The translations under genes were made by a program, and so were the position numbers. This document shows, one piece after another, positions 34,126-46,401 of a DNA stretch of 64,000 bases (the stretch's first letter is position 1; the number at the start of each line of letters is the position of its first letter). Origin of the DNA: Pisolithus tinctorius (taxonomy: Eukaryota > Basidiomycota > Agaricomycetes > Boletales > Pisolithaceae); contig JANFAH010000118.1 of the NCBI GenBank assembly GCA_024663395.1, positions 1-64,000 on the forward strand, given 5' to 3'. The notes beneath the pieces were generated by a model, which was given only the letters and a program-made list of their open reading frames with translations, searched no databases and was not told the origin of the DNA.

Positions 34126-35915
34126 CGCTTCGTATCGCACGAGTTATGTTATGTTTTTCGTTTCTTTTTTTTGTTTATGGATCTTACAGTATCTCGTACG
34201 GATTTACCTACGTCGTTATGCGGAGTTTTCAGTACATTGGATATATTTAATTTTTCTTTTGTTTCGTTCTGTGTTTTACCCCCCAGGCTCGAGTCCCTCG
34301 CAGAACGCCGACCAGCAGCACACTTGGCGCCGTCTCGTGTTGTACACAGCGCCTCGCATGCATGGATACAGTTCCCTCAAGGCGTGCCGTCGACGAAACC
34401 ACAGTAGACACAGCCCACCACCTGGCAAGACCGGTGTTCCCCTCGTGTTGAGCGTGTATCTCGCCCGTTTCTCCGCCAGGTCTCTCGCGTTTTGGGGACA
34501 AGATATTACTCGACGAGACCTCTCCAGGGATCCCAAGAACGTTTTGGTGCGCTCAGCGGTTCCGGAGTTATTCTGCATTTTGTGCGCACGAGGTCTGCTG
34601 ATCGTATCTCTCGCGTTTCTTCGCCGTTCCTCTCGCTTTTTGTGGGGATGATAGTCCTCGACAACTGCTCCCTGTTGATATCTGGATTGTTCTTATAGGT
34701 CCAGTGGCTCCGGAGGTATTTGCGTTTTTGTGCGAAGGCCCATCCCCGAGGTCTTGCTGGAGTAGCTCACGCAGTTCTGCGCCTTTCCTCTCGCTTTTTG
34801 GGCAGCCCGTTCCCCTCGCCGAGACCTCTCTGGGGACGCTTCGTTCGTCAAATTCCGCGCAGTCGTTGTGGAGATATGACCGTTTTCGTGTTTGGAGGGA
34901 GGATATGTAATTTCGCGCACAAGTCGGGATCGGGTGGTCCGATCGTTGTGCTTCCTCCTTCTCCGTAATCGCAAAGGAGTCCCCTACTGCCTCCCTGACT
35001 TTCGTGTCGATCGCCCCAGCCGTTGCCGTTCGAGGGGTTCACCTCTCCTTGCCCTTGAGGTCTCGTGGTCGTATCTCGGGCGCCTCCGCGCCGTTCCTCT
35101 CGCTTTTCGGGTCGTTCATTCCTCTCGCTGAGCCCTTCCCAGGGGCACCTAGTCCGTCCAGTTCCGCGCCGCCATTGCGGAGATACACTCCGTTTTGTCC
35201 CTAGAGGCACATTTCGACAGTTTTGCAGATATCTCGGGGCTGAGTGCGTGTATTCGCCCCATTCCTTTTGCACCATCCTCTTCGTATTCCCCTTTGCTGT
35301 CTCCTCCAGTTTCGTCTCGTTCCAAGCGTCTGTCGTTGGTCTGCAGTGTTCCCTCCTCAGTCAACAACGCTGTATGCATGATAGCTCGCCCATTTCACCG
35401 CCGGACCTCTCGCTTTTTGGGGAATTTGTACTACTCGTCGAGGGCCTTCTGACGGTGTATCATACATCATGCTCGCTACCGCCGTTGTGGAGATGTGCGC
35501 CATTTTGTTGTTGCAGGCACCTTAGAACGACTCTGCGAGTATCTCGCCCGTTTCGCGAACGGATCTCTCGCTTTTCGGGATCCTGATGCTACTGTTCAAC
35601 AGCTTCAGAATGGTACCTTTCCCGTCGTCATCGCTGCAGAACTCATGGCTACATTTGGTTTTTGGTGGATGAGGGTACCCTTTGGGCAGATTTATGGATA
35701 TCTCAGGATTGGGGTCGCGGGCTCTCTCTGTTCGTTTTGCGCTGTGCTCGTCGCATTCCCTTCTACCATCGTGTCTTGTTTCGTGCCATCTCGAGCAACT
35801 GTTGTTCATCGACGAGGCGTTGTCTTGCCCCCCTCCCTCGTGGCTTCAGATTCTTGTATAGTCGAGCTGCCTTTGAGTTGACTGGGGACAGTCAATATCT
35901 CAAGTACCCCTGGGA
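34126..35915 (+). repeat. Element C 3' region, hidden ~153-bp tandem array
   Basis: The phrase TTCCTCTCGCTTTTTGGG and variants recur near 34471, 34617, 34780, 35087, 35393 and 35551. The intervals of 146, 163, 307, 306 and 158 bp fit a ~153-bp period with two eroded units. A second phrase, GTTGTGGAGATATGA and variants, recurs with the same period (34555, 34706, 34861, 35166, 35481). No coherent protein is encoded. Confidence 0.65.
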
Positions 35916-36266
35916 TGTAGGGAATGTAATTTCCCTACTAGGGGAATTGTTTTATTTTGTTCATTTTATTCAGTTTGATTCTAGGTGTTTTTTCTGCTAG
36001 TGGTACTTAGAATTTCGCATTTTGGTCGCTTAGTCAGCACTACCTAGTACTGGATGTAGTTAGTTTTTTTAAAAAAAACAAAAGAGATGAGTTACCACAG
36101 ACGAGAGATGAAATCGAGCAGGTTGTTTCCCTGCACCCAGACAGCCATAGAAGCCCTCAGACGTCCCCTCTATCCTTGCACAGGCTATAGAAGCCCCTTT
36201 GGCCTACTCACTCCCCTCAGACAATCCAACTACCAGTCTTCTCCCCATTAAATCTCTTTTCCTACA
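35916..36266 (+). repeat. Element C 3' LTR
   Basis: 351 bp, one transition different from 32164-32514. It ends CCTACA, followed by the TCGG duplication. Confidence 0.93.
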
Positions 36267-39200
36267 TCGGACCTCGGATATGATGAATCCATGCATTCAC
36301 GAAGACAAATTTCTTTGCCTCGTGTAGTGGGAGATCATCTGCGGTCGTGAACTCTACATTTCCAAGTCCCGACACCTTGGCACGATAAAGCTTCTCATTA
36401 TCACTGCATGTGATCTCGAGACTTTTCACAGAGAAGACGACGCATGGAAGGTGTAGACGTTGGGTTGCAAAGCGGGTGGGGGAAAGAGGATTGATCCTAT
36501 TGTATATGGTCTGTGCTTGGTGCCGGGTCAACTTGCCACGCAATTCATTGATGCACTTTTCCATTTCTTCCCCTTCGAGAGGCGGTGGGTTGTAAGGAAT
36601 TTGGCTATAAACGGAAATGGAAGCCGGGAGACAACTGTTGTATGACGACGACTTCCCTGATCATGCAAGAACAGTAACTTCACCGGTGCGAGCCACAATC
36701 TCCTCCAGGAGATGTCCAATAGCATCGGATCCTTCACCGTAGTGAGGCCTGATATTGGATTTGAATATACCGATGAGAGAATATGCAGCATCCTCCTCAA
36801 CCGTCGCATTGCGCGTCGAAGCCAGACGAAGTTTCTCGTGTACCCCGAGATCGTCTGGAGAGAACGATACAATCGTTCCGCGGGGAATCTTGATAGCATG
36901 TGCTAGCTCCTGCATGATCTCTGGAGATTCCTTGTGGTTTGGGACAATATTGCCAAGATAAGGTTTCCATTCGGAGTCGTAGAAAAAGATGACTCTTGGT
37001 GAGAGAAGTTCTTGTAAAGTCCATGCTCGGGTCATCCATAAACTACCGGTGAGGTCCCCGGGCTTGGACAGATGGGCCACGCCAGCGAGGAATACGAGTG
37101 TGGCTGCCGAATTCGCATACCATTTGTACATGGAAGTAAGAGATTGATTAAGGACGGAACTTGTGGACTTGTCGATACAACAGGTATCTGACCATGCCCA
37201 ATTGTAACCAAGTCTGCGTGTCTCCTCGCAGAAATTGCGCAATTTGTTATTCAAGGGCTCGTCCGAAAGGTTCCACATGGTTTTGGCTGTGTTGACATCT
37301 CCGAATGACGGCTCGTTCCCTTGCCATGCGTGCGAGAACATTACATATCCAAAAAAACCTGTAATAGCTCGTCGGATCCATTCGTTGTCTATTTCTGTCA
37401 TCATGGATGAAACAAGCTCTTTGAACGACAGATCAGCCTTGAAGATGCGAATCCGCTCAAGACCGTTGCAAAGGCAACCAGAGGTAACATTGATGATGAC
37501 AAGGGGACAGTTTTTGAGGGTTTTGCGAATAATGCAATCGATAACCACAATTGTCTCAGATGGAGAAACGTAGTTATTGCGCAGTTCTGTGAAACTGTCA
37601 TTTGTGACTATGGGGTTCGTACAGGGGATACATACGCTTGATTGAAAAGTCATGAGATTGTTCAATTACCTGCAGCATAGACTTGAAAGCATCGATTGCT
37701 TCGTCATACCGTTTTGCTCCATGAAGAACCAGGTACTTCGTCTCGTAGGCCCAAGGATTGGAGGGATCTACTTTCACTGCCTATGCGGAAACTGTAGGGG
37801 ACCGGCTTAGACAAGAACACTATGCATACCATATTTGCATCCTGCAGTGCATCCTCCCACAATCCTTTTGCCGCTTGAGTTCTGCTCTGCTTCATAAACA
37901 GGCCTGCAGGACTAAGGGACGATGCAGCAAATCCAAAAGCTTCATCGCCAACTTGCTCGAGTGTCGTGGCACACCTTTTGGTGAAATCTATGGCAGACAC
38001 TAACATGCAGTCAACCAGACTAGCGGCTAAAATACGGACCTGCGATCCAGTCAGCAGTTGCCTTGCTCTTCAGGGTCTCCTTGTCTGATGTCCTGATGAT
38101 GTTGAGGAGAATATCCATGGCTTCGGCAGCACATTGTTCAGTAAAGAAGGTTTCACATAGATGTTGCTGAATAACGATATCCAATCCGTTGAACTTCCAC
38201 CCAAATATCTTCATGGAGGGTTAGATTAGTAGCTAGCGACGGTAGAGTACTTACGAGCAAGATCGTCACCAGCGGAGGGCATTGTTTGTCCTCGGGGGCT
38301 AAGTGCTTCGCACGCTCGATCAATGGTATCATACGCTCGAAATTTCCCGTCCTCATGTACATAACTCCAAGAACCTGCGGAGTGTGTCAGCGGTAACGCT
38401 TACATGTCTGCGCATGTGAAGCACATGCCTGGGTGTAAAGGTAGGTGGCCTCATCATTGTTGTTGTTCGCCCTCGCAGCAAGGGCTTCCACATGTGTTAT
38501 TGCCTCTTCTTGATTTCTGCATTCGAACACAAGGATCAACTGAGAGGAATATAGATAAATTGTGAGAAGAACCCAGACCATCTCACATACCTTCAGTAGT
38601 AAGAGAAATCTGCTGTTGCACGGCTCACAATTGTGAAAGGCAAGATCGAATGTGCGCAGCGCTCGCTCTCGATCGCCCTGGCCAAGTAGAGCACCGCCAT
38701 TGCAGTATGGCCGATAGAGGATGGCTGAACTCGGAGGGACTTGAGATGTGTGTGAGCAAACATGTGCATGGGGCAGCGAGAAAGCAGGCTGAGCTCCTTG
38801 GCGTCCTCTATGGCAAGTGCAAAATGTTTTAAACGCACTCGTATGAGAGCGCGGTTTGCTAGGACGTGGTGGCTGAGACTTGAAGCACTTGTGATCTCTG
38901 ACAGCAGCATCTCGATGTTCATTGGGTTGCCCTGTGTCCATGATTCAAGGGCGTCGTCACTCATTTGCACAAGTGGAAGCTGAAAAGCATGGAGTCCATT
39001 TAGTAGACCATTAAAGAGTTATGCAGCATATGGATTGTTAGTGATGTGATGTTCATTGGTGGATGCACACTTACAGCAGGGGCGAAAACAAGGACATCCT
39101 TGAGATTGTGGACCGTGATTTTTCCATCAGCAGATCCACATGCAAGATATCTCCCGCTTGGTGAGAGAGCGATGCAGTTAATCTCTGTAGTGTGTGTGAT

Positions 39201-39555
39201 GGTGCCACCGATCTGCTTGTGCGACATGCAATCCCATAGTGAAACCGAAGAGCCTGCGGCACATGCAACAAATCTGCCGTTAGATGCTACAGGTACCCGA
39301 GGTTGATTTTCATGGATCGACCATTCGGAACATAAAGACTTGGAAATGTCAAAGCAGGTGATTTTTCCTTGGCTCCCGACGAACAGTTGCTGGCCATCAG
39401 ATGACCAGGTCAACAGAGTGCGCGACAATGAATTGGTTGAACCCTTTTTGCCTGAATCGAACAAGATCCTGCCATTGTGGGTACTGTAGACGAGGCAGCC
39501 ATGATCACGAGAGACAGTGGCAAATCGGCTGCCGTCTCATCATATCCAGTAAATT

Positions 39556-40142
39556 TTGTCTGTAAGATTTTGTATGGCCTGCCAAAGAAGCACAATGGGC
39601 TGGCCACAATAACATATAATATATCTGGCTGTACTACCATTGCTACCCTTATACATGTATGTTACATGAGTAAGACCTCAAGGACATATATGTGACTGTC
39701 AACTGCTGCCAAGGTGGGGATGCATCACAGTAAGTCAGCACTATTATGGTTATGTGCAAGTCCTGACAATTTATTCTGGTAACTGACATTGTCTGACATC
39801 ATTGTTTAACATGTAAGGTCTGTCCTCAATTAGTGTGTATTGTACTTTGTAGGGAACTTTGTATGGCATGCCAAAGAAGTGCAATGGACTGGCCACAGTA
39901 ACATAGAATATATTTGGTTGTACTACTATTGCTACCCTTATACATGTATGCCACATGAGTAAGACTTCAAGAACATATATGTGACTGTCAACTGATGCCA
40001 AGGTGGGGATGCATCACAGCAAGTCAGCATTGTTCCAGCTATGCACAAGTCCTTGTAGTTTTCTCTGGCAACTGACATTACCTGACATCATTGTTTAACA
40101 TGTAAGGACTGTCCTCAATTAGTGTGTATTGTATTTTGTAGG
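39556..40142. repeat. Tandem duplication of a ~290-bp AT-rich unit
   Basis: Two adjacent copies (about 39556-39852 and 39853-40142) share long identical stretches, such as the segment with CCCTTATACATGTATG and the one with CATCATTGTTTAACATG. Each ends in TTTTGTAGG or CTTTGTAGG. It lies at the broken end of segmental-duplication copy 2. No coding potential was seen. Confidence 0.85.
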
Positions 40143-40984
40143 CAGGCAGACACTGACTTGCAACATAGACAAAATCATTGAGGTGCATCCATTTCCACCA
40201 AATGTTTGGACACCATGTTGAGTCCCATGTAATATGGCTGTTATCATGTGATTTCTGGACATTAGTAAGTCATGCTGCATTCATTAGTATATTTGCTGGG
40301 AAGTTGTCAGGAGCTGTCACTTGGTGTTGAGATTGTATTAGCAGAAGCCACATGAGTAAATGTTGACTGAAATCTACATGGCTACTGTGAGTTTTTGTCA
40401 GGGTTAAGGTAGATGGTATTGCTTTGGCATGCTGGTATGTAAATAGATATTGTCCACAATGTAGTCCCTGTTACATTACAAGTCTCCAACCTCAGAACTA
40501 TATTGAGTCCTTCAGCCCAACAGTATCCAGTAGGCATATCATCCTACCTTGCAAGCAAGTAGCCCTTGATCTGCAATCTAAACAATTACTTATTAGCATT
40601 CACCATGTCCTGCCAATTCTGGTTATTCTGCAAATCTTGTGGCATGATACAACTACATGCCAATTGTTGTCCCATTGCTATGTAGTTGGTGGATTATCCC
40701 ACCTTGGAATAAGAGCAACAAACAAACAACATATGGAACACTACCACTGCTGTGTAAATTTATTTATAACATCACAGTACATGGGCAGGCAGAGATCATT
40801 CAGCAGATGCTGCAATCCTAGGACCATGTGGACATAAACATTACTCTTTGGGCTGCATTGGTGCATGCAATGAATATATCTATATATTAGAAGCTGCCAT
40901 CCCAGCAGAAGATAGGGGATGCACTGGAATTACAATAATCGAGCTACTTGTAATGAATGGGAATGTGACATCAGGTAATCAAAA
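40143..40984. other. AT-rich stretch without recognised gene
   Basis: This sequence is noticeably richer in A+T than the rest of the window and has only short frames. It may be the body of an unidentified repeat that begins at 39538, but no terminal repeats were found. Confidence 0.4.
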
Positions 40985-42450
40985 TTATTCCATCTCTTTG
41001 GCCAAGCGCTGGGCTGCAAGTTGGGACACCGACAATTTCTTGACTGCAGCGGCAGGCAACGTGATCGGTTGGTTCTTACCAAAAGCCTTGCTAAAAAGAT
41101 GTCAGAGCATAGTGTGAGTTGAATTTGGGACGCATACCGATTCCACCATGCAAGCAGCTCATCCACTCGTTTCTTAGCTGCAGGGCCTGGCAGATCTTCG
41201 AAAAAATCCAAAATTGCATTGTAGAATTGTGAATAGTCAAAGTTGCCGTCCACATTGTGCCAGGTGTTGGCGGAGGAAAGGGCGAAGCGGACCTAAGATG
41301 GTAAGGGATTGAGAATACATGACCGGAGCATAGCATACCTGGACTGCCGTGTATGCAATTGACCGAGGAGTGACTGCCTTCATGCCAAGGATTGAAGCAA
41401 CATGATTCTTAGTTGCTGCCTTCTGGTTGGAACTCCCCTGATGGCGTCCAGGCGTTGCGCGATCCTCGTCAAGGTCCCGGATGGATGAAGGTGATGTGAA
41501 TATGAACTTAAACACCTACAGAAGTCAACGCCACAAACAGTAGCTACCCAGAAATCGATTCCACATACCTTAATCAAAAGTGAAGATCAGAAGAGTCCTC
41601 GCTCAGCATCTGTTGAGTAAAACTTGAAATTTTCATAAAGGAAGAGCGGCCAAGAATATGCTGTGACAAGGTAAGATGGGTTGCAATCCCGAATCCTGTC
41701 TTTCATGCTGGTCTGGCATTAGTACATGAAAGAAATTGTAGGTGGTTTAAGTACTTACATGGCTAGGTCCCAATCGAACTCTGCTGGGCAGATTAACTTG
41801 CCAGTAACATCATGCATGAACCCGCGCTCATCTTTGGTGGTAGTGCGGAGGGGAGGCTCAATGGGATGGAACAAGTCAGTCAACCAAGACACGATGTCTT
41901 GTTTGAGATTAGCCATGTCATCTCCACGTGCCCCATCAGCTCCTTTTTGAAGCTGCTTGCAAATATCTTCGAGCTCATCAGCAGTGCTGTGCAAAATAAT
42001 CTTTTTCATCCAAGGAAGAACTGTGATGAGTTCCTCAAAGGATTTATAGAGACGGTCGTCACTTTTAGCAATTAGTTAGAAACCGATCAACTGTTTGAAT
42101 TCACATACTTGCAGGTGTTCTCCAAGTCAGACTCGTTATGGTCATTTTCTTGAAACTCTTGATGGCGGTCGAACACTGCGATGAGATCTTCAACATTTTC
42201 ATAAAGAGTTACCAGGCGTCTTATTGCTCTGCCCTGATGAACATACGAGTCCTGTTGCCTATGGTGGATCGGCGAACAAGTAAAAATGTCAAATGGTAAA
42301 TACACACCTGCGGGATTTTTTCGAGCTTGCTCTTATGGTTTCAAGCTCGAGCTCAAGGGCTGCTATCTGCCTCTTCGATCTGCAGTGCGCAACATGCAGA
42401 GCATCTTCGTCACCGGAGGGCTGCCTGTCGTCAGACTGTGACTCTGCCAT
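40985..42450 (-). pseudogene. DUF6698-like gene with one in-frame TGA
   Basis: Exons on the minus strand join cleanly: 42450-42308 (MAESQSDDRQPSG), then 42258 onward through DIVSWLTDLFHP and RGFMHDVTGKLICPAEFDWD, then KDRIRDCNPSYLVTAYSWPLFLYENF, KFIFTSPSSIRDLDEDRAT, RFALSSANTWHNVDGNFDYS, and the end KLSVSQLAAQRLAKEME with TAA at 40985-40987. Introns are about 45-55 nt with GT...AG and CTAAC-type branch sites. The RGF...LLCP..DWD block and the TSPSS block are what I recall of DUF6698, a family common in Agaricomycetes and often near transposons; its function is unknown. A TGA near 41600 interrupts ERGLF and SSLLIK, where Arg (CGA) is expected. Otherwise the gene seems intact. Confidence 0.7.
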
Positions 42451-43259
42451 GCCTGGAGCTCTGAAGGTGGTAGTGGGCGGCAGCTAGCAGCATGCTTTTG
42501 CAGGCAGGCGCACTTAATAGACTCGGCGTGCAATATCGTTTACATGACTACAGAACTTCGGATGTCAGGTTGAAATTTCATCTGCGAGATGGTTGAATTA
42601 CAGCATATGAATTGTTTGAGAACTCAGCATGTACCGCAGTGCTGTTTCAGCGCTAAGCGTTTTGCAGATTGTTCATCAGTCCGAGACTGATGGCCCAGGT
42701 TGAAATTTCACCTAAGCGATTTCTTGACAGGGCGTGCCTCCTGGAATACAGCAAGAGAATTCCACTGAGTGTTTGCTATTATGTCATGTTGAGACTCCAA
42801 GTGCTTTTTGCCATATGCTAATGAGTTAGGGCACTCGAGGGTAGCTTTGAAACGCTCCCAGAATGGTCCCGATCAACCAACAGGATTTTTACTCAGCACT
42901 AGCATTATTGCTATCTAGCTTGCATGATAAAAATGTACAGTAATCTACGTGGGGTCCATGACGACAAAAACATACTAGATATGTGCCAGTTGCTTGGAGG
43001 GACATCCAGCAAGAGACATAGGCACAAGCCAAAGAAAAACTCCCTACAGAGGCTTACCCCCATACACAAGGTACACAACTACAGCGAAGTGGTCGTCGCC
43101 TGTAAGTGCATAGTGGGGTGTGCAGAACGGGAAGAGAGCGACAAAGCAACAAATGAGATATACTGTATATAAACAGGAAGTGCACATGGACCAGCAAGAT
43201 GCACATGCCACTCGCATGGGGGTGCAGGCAAGGTCTCTCGTGCTTTGCAGTCTTGGGTC
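42451..43259. other. No gene recognised
   Basis: This intergenic sequence lies between the DUF6698-like gene and the end of the RPB1 pseudogene. A short phrase, TTGAAATTTCA, occurs twice (near 42570 and 42700). Nothing else could be supported. Confidence 0.45.
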
Positions 43260-46200
43260 GGCATCATGTCGGATCTTTTGCCCAAAGGACTCTGCCCGTA
43301 TCCAAGGAATGAGATCTCCTCCGCCATTTGCCATTGACAGTGGGGCGAGAATGCCACTGACTTGCCCTTGAAGTTACTCTCTGACCATGCGGGGGAGTGC
43401 ATGTTATACGGCGTCATTGCCACGCCGCTGTCCACATGCGTAGCAAGTATATTTTGCACTGGCAAACGATGGGATCTTGTAGTGTGTCAATGCCCAGTGC
43501 GATACGACATCAAAGGCACTCGTACCCATGGGCGCGAGCTGGCCGAACATTACATTTTCTGTGATGCCATGACAATCATCCTTTTCACCAACGACAGTGG
43601 CTTCCATCAAAATCTCCACCGTTTCCTCAAACGAGCAAGGCATTGGGACACCAGTTCTAGCTGGAGCTTCGACTCGATTTCCTCATCCGAGATGGCAAAG
43701 AATTCCACGAACTCGGAGTCTTCTTCAATTACGGTGGATGTAGGGTCGGGGTCGTACCAAATCTCGACTGCAGCAGTTACAGTCCGAAGCGACCCGGGCA
43801 ACATCAGACTCCAAGTATATGGAAAGCAGAGGTGTTTTGATATTGGTGACGACATTGGTAATTTCTTTTGAACCGGATGCACCGATCGTAACATTCTTGC
43901 TGGATACGCAGGTGTAATGGAAGGTGTTAAGTGACATCTGAGTAACTGGTTCACCAATGGATTGGGCGACAAGGGTACTGCACATTTCTCCAGGGTTGAC
44001 AAGGGATTGGTTGAACTTCGCCTGGATCCCACCCAACACCCACTCAGACACTTCACAGTTGAGATGGAACTCTTCTAACACACGGCAAGTAGCGAGTGTG
44101 GCTCGTACATGCAAGCAGAAGGTCACCAAAGCGCTCGCCTGCGCTTCCCTACCGAGTTCATCATCGTCCAGCAGAGCCAGGAGCCTCTCTGTGAGTTGGT
44201 GGACTGCGTTGACAATGTACGCTGGTGCGAGGTCACTAGGCTTGTGGCAGTCGATGTGAAAGATCTGAACGGCATTCTAAGTGATACGATGCGGATTGAC
44301 AGGCATGTGGTGGGGAGTAAGGTTGTCTGCACGAAGGAAAATGAACCACCACAATTCGGGATGATCCTGTACGGGTCAACTGTATTCTTCGTCAAGCTTC
44401 ACTTGCAACTCAAGGGAGCTGTTGTCGATACCGATCTGCAGAACTCCAGGAAGCGTCACCTCCTTGTCCGTGACGTCAACACGGACTTTGTGCTCGAACT
44501 CCCTATCCTGAGCTCGAACGCGCCAATCCTTTGGTGCTCGATGAATGTGCCATCCTTCTCACCCTCTCCATATATGAGCTGGATGAGGTCGCCCAACAAA
44601 TTGCACACTGTATGTCACAGCAGACCGTGACGTCCTCTAGCGCCTTGACAAGACATTGTTAGATGTAGCTTGTCTCCGCCGTTTTGACAGCGGTATTGAC
44701 AAGACCTTCTTGACCAATACACCATGGAAAAAGAACTCCTGGGGGGAGGTCAGACCGCACAGATATGAACTCCCCTCGCCTCCAGACTAAAGTCATCCTT
44801 AGTGAAGTGAGTTAACGTCTGATAGCAGAAGCCGAATGGTGTACGCTTTCCTTCTACACTCTGCCGCCTGACATAGGTGGACATCTGCGAGACATTGCTG
44901 TATGAATCTGTAGATCCTGCACTGACCATCTGCTTGACATTGTCATCCTCTTTCAAGTGCTCCTGCGCGTATCGACCAGACTGGTCACGGCCAAGGCTAA
45001 GTTCACGTTCCACTATACTGAAGGATTCTCAGATAATCATGCCGGGTGTGACCTTCAAGCGGTTGCGATATGCGTCATCGATGATCTCCTGGACCCTGTG
45101 CTCCTTCTCTGCAATTTTTTCGGTGATGAAGCTCACTACTTTCGGTCCAGAAAAAGTATCACCAATGCCGATACTGAAACCATTATGGCAAAGCCCATAG
45201 TTGATGACCCTCTGCATACCAGTGAAGACTTGAAGTGGGGCCGAGACCTTTCTCACAGAAGGCAACAAGTATGGGACCACCTTGGGTCGCGCTGGCCGCC
45301 TTTTTGTCAACGATGCCATACAGAATTTCACCATTGTCGACCATCATGCCATCGTCAAGGATTGGGTTCAATGTTTTCTAATCCAATGCACGACGAATAT
45401 TGAATCCACACGGAATAGCCATGCTCAGAATTTATTCACCTATCCAGAGAGGCTTTGGCTTGATAATGGCTGGCAGCAGGACATGACCATCCCAATTAGG
45501 TACCCAGAGGAGAATGTTTTGAACTTGGTTCCAGTCAGGGAACATGTCCCGCAGCATGTACTTGCGGATACCGCACAGCATATCCTGCGCGACACCCACA
45601 AGGAGTTTGTCAGCTTATGGCGAAATGATCTGATTCAAACAGCATCAGCGACGAAGAATAGACGATGGAGGGCATGCACGAACCTGCAGCGTACCAATGC
45701 AATCTGTGATGATTCTGCACAAGTCTCAGACTGTGGTATACTGAACAATGATTATGAACACACACAACTGGTAACTAACAACCTTGGACTTACTGCATGT
45801 TCATCTCGTCACCACCGAAATCAGCATTATAAGGGGACCTCACGGAGGGGTTCAGGCGGGAGGCTAGAAAAGTTGTCAGCATGAGGAACTCTGAGACATC
45901 TAAGAGCTTACTCGAGTAGGGCATCAGCTTCACCTGGTGACTCATATTTAAGGATATAGCCAACCCCCCGTCCTTCAAAAGTCGTCCTACTATCCAACCG
46001 TATTGGAGAAACGCATCGACACTTGCAGTGCTGCAAGTCAATACATTCTCCGGTATCCCTGACATCGTATCTTGCTCCTGGATAAGTCGAGAGCCCATTC
46101 CGAACGAGTTCTTGCAGGTAAGCAATGTTGTACGGGTCACTACACAGAGACATTAGCGACAACCCCACCACCATCTGTCGATACGTACCTTGTTCAGGGT

Positions 46201-46397
46201 ACGTAGGACTCATGCCTATACTTATGGAAACACCAGCTTCGTCCAGTTCCAAGTTTGGGTCACCAGTGATGACCATGCGGGTGGAGAAGTCCACACGTTC
46301 ACCCATCAGGTTGCCACGTAGATGTCCTTCTTTGTCCTTTAGCCATACCCGGATGGCTTTCACAGGTCGGCCTGAGTTCTGGAGGGCTTGAGGGGTA
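43260..46397 (-). pseudogene. RPB1: RPB1-like pseudogene (Pol II largest subunit), main part
   Basis: Reading from 46397 down, in RPB1 order: [49 protein letters not shown], the active-site region [137 protein letters not shown] and the start of the CTD linker. The second Asp of the metal-binding NADFDGD motif is Gly. TAA at 45432-45434 replaces a Gln, there are frameshifts, and about 270 residues before [10 protein letters not shown] are deleted (junction near 43650). No CTD heptads are seen. Introns are kept, so it is a DNA duplicate. Confidence 0.9.
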
Positions 46398-46401
46398 CCG
46401 G

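Larger units (their letters stand above)
32164..36266 (+). mobile_element. Element C: Gag-only LTR retrotransposon
   Basis: A 4,103-bp element with 351-bp LTRs (32164-32514 and 35916-36266) that differ by one C/T by eye. It is flanked by TCGG duplications (32160-32163 and 36267-36270). It has a PBS, one gag gene and a ~1.8-kb repeat-containing 3' part without coding potential. There is no protease, RT, RNase H or integrase. It is recent and must be mobilised in trans. Confidence 0.93.
31900..39535 (-). pseudogene. WD40-TPR-HET gene, copy 2, truncated and disrupted
   Basis: The same gene as copy 1 with the same exon order: partial WD40 (39464-39070), TPR (38960-38020), HET domain (37665-36661; YVMFSHAWQGNEPSFGDVN, WAWSDTCCIDK), C-terminal part 36564-36267 and, beyond element C, 32159-31900. 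The insertion lies between HIRGP and SNGVTWGD. The final exon ends KVLEIL and a stop at 31900, which shows what copy 1 lost. The first half of the WD40 domain is missing, so this copy cannot make the full protein. Confidence 0.85.
31209..39537. repeat. Segmental duplication, copy 2, split by element C
   Basis: Homologous to 20028-24301 in the same orientation, with 4.1 kb of LTR element inserted at 32164-36266. It breaks off in the middle of the WD40-coding region near 39537, followed by unrelated AT-rich sequence. Confidence 0.85.

Noticed and set aside
44109..44630. 173-codon plus-strand frame as a gene
   Set aside because: It is the antisense of the RPB1 pseudogene.
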